Positions 62,828 to 64,000 of a DNA stretch of 64,000 bases are shown piece after piece. The translations under genes were made by a program, and so were the position numbers. This DNA is from Halocaridina rubra (Eukaryota > Arthropoda > Malacostraca > Decapoda > Atyidae). A model generated the notes under the pieces. The model made no database searches and had not been told where the DNA came from. It was given only the letters and a program-made list of their open reading frames with translations. The first letter of the stretch is position 1, and the number at the start of each line of letters is the position of its first letter. The stretch lies in assembly GCA_037179515.1 (NCBI GenBank), contig JAXCGZ010005660.1:27501-91500 (forward strand), read 5' to 3'.

Positions 62828-64000
62828 AAGTCCAAGGTTCAAGTCCCAGTCGGGGTAAAAATGATTCATGTCTTCACATATGGTAATGTGCTTATTTGAT
62901 TATTGATGGTCCCGAATGTGATTGGGAGTTGAATTAAATGCAAAAGCAAAACCACGAGTGAGGTTGGGGGAAACTGTAATATGAACATAGTGGCATTCAG
63001 ATAGAATGCATTCATCCCCAGTATAGCAGATATAAGCTGTAAGGTCTGTTTCCCTTTTAGAACTTCTGTGGTGTAGTTGGCAGCGCCTTGCCCTAGTAAT
63101 TATATGTCCCAGGTTCAAGTCCTGGTCGGGGTAAATGATTCATGTTTTCAATGTGCTTAGTTGATTATTGTTGGTCCCGAATGATATTGGGAGTTGAATT
63201 AATTGCGAAAACGAAACCATGAGTGAGGTTGGGGGAAACTGTAATATGAACATAGTGGCATTCACATAGAATGCATTCATCACTACTATAGCAGAGATAA
63301 GCTGTAAGATCTGTTTCCCTTTTAGAACTTCTGTGGTGTACTTTGTAGCGCCTTGGCTTAGTAGTTATAAGTCCCAGGTTCAAGTCCCGGTCGGGGTAAA
63401 AATAAGTCATGTTTTCAATGTGCTTATTTGATTATTGTTGGTCCCAAATGAGATTGGGAGTTGAATTAAATGAGAAAACAAAACCACGAGTGAGGTTGGG
63501 GGAAACTGCAATATGAACATAATGGCATTCAGATAGAATGCGTTCATCCCTAGAATAATACATATAAGCTGTAAGGTTTGTTTCCCTTTTAGACCTTCTG
63601 CGGTGTAGTTGGTAGCGCCTTGGCTTAGTAATTATAAGTCCTAGGTTCAAGTCCCAGTTGGGGTATAAATGATTCATGTTTTCAATGTGCCTATTTGATT
63701 ATTGTTGATCCCGAATGACATTGGGAGTTGAATTAAATAGAAAAACAAAACCACAAGTGAGGTTGGGGGAAACTGTGATATGAACATAGTGGCATTCACA
63801 TAGAATGCGTTCATCCTTACTATAGTAGATATAAGCTGTAAGGTCTGTTTCCCTTTTAGGCCTTCTGTGGTGTAGTTTGTAGCGCCTTGGTTTAGTAGTT
63901 ATAAGTCCCAGTTTTAAATCCCGATCAGGGTAAAAATGATTCATGCCTTCAATGTGCTTATTTGATTATTGTTGGACCCAAATGAGATTGGAAGTTGAAT
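62828..64000 (+). repeat. tRNA-like repeat array, plus orientation, continuing past the window
   Basis: The first unit begins inside its anticodon arm (AAAGTCCAAGGTTCAAGTCCC). Complete heads follow near 63066, 63331, 63598 and 63865, period 265-267 bp, about 9 bp shorter than the 48-kb array. Heads show CTGTGGTGTAGTTGGCAGCG as the A-box region and GGTTCAAGTCC as the B box. Bodies share GGTTGGGGGAAACTG and GAATGC(A/G)TTCATC. The array extends beyond the right edge. Confidence 0.88.

Overview
The window looks like intergenic DNA from an invertebrate nuclear genome, most likely a decapod crustacean. This rests on the very dense and long (TA)n, (CA)n, (AG)n, (AAT)n and (GAA)n microsatellites, several clades of non-LTR retrotransposon side by side, spliced-gene architecture and AT-rich spacers. 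The species cannot be fixed from sequence alone. Only one ordinary host gene is visible: the 3'-terminal exon of an EcKinase/CHK-type small-molecule kinase at 2616-3488 (+), preceded by a splice acceptor and followed by poly(A) signals. Nearly everything else is mobile or repetitive.

Layout. 1-2100: tail fragments of a CR1-like LINE (called LINE-A here), a SINE-1 piece and microsatellites. 2600-3900: kinase exon. 8.4-9.9 kb: fragments of LINE-B (-) and LINE-C (+). 11.4-13.05 kb: TA arrays around a tRNA-like repeat. 16.2-19.7 kb: broken LINE-E (-) with endonuclease, RT, RNase H and a zinc-binding tail. 24.9-28.15 kb: LINE-A copy 1 (+). 28.3-29.1 kb: tRNA-like repeat array. 29.4-33.35 kb: heavily decayed LINE-D (+) of the same general type as LINE-E. 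34.1-34.6 kb: LINE-C 3' end. 37.0-39.93 kb: large tRNA-like repeat arrays, including a ~630-bp near-perfect palindrome. 42.69-46.0 kb: LINE-A copy 2 (-), with an 809-codon open stretch. 47.2-48.0 kb: an ~825-bp TA array. 48.0-49.4 kb: another tRNA-like array. 50.06-50.24 kb: a 185-bp hairpin palindrome. 52-54.5 kb: SINE-1 copies, a short LINE-A derivative and LINE-B (+). 54.5-57.05 kb: a dead hAT transposon (-). 57.07-59.13 kb: a segment bounded by inverted repeats. 59.14-60.22 kb: a broken copy of a conserved protein family of unknown function. 60.6-62.8 kb: LINE-C. 62.83-64.0 kb: the last tRNA-like array.

How the parts relate. LINE-A copies sit in (CA)n tracts, end in a conserved stem-loop plus ATTAGGTAATCAC units running into (AC)n, and several short copies begin near one internal point, which suggests a microsatellite-targeted LINE with a short non-autonomous derivative. 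The tRNA-like repeat carries recognisable A and B boxes, forms head-to-tail arrays of ~266-277-bp units, and repeatedly flips or breaks at its anticodon arm. TA arrays abut these repeats at many places. No transposon here looks autonomous: every LINE and the hAT carry frameshifts, stops or truncations.
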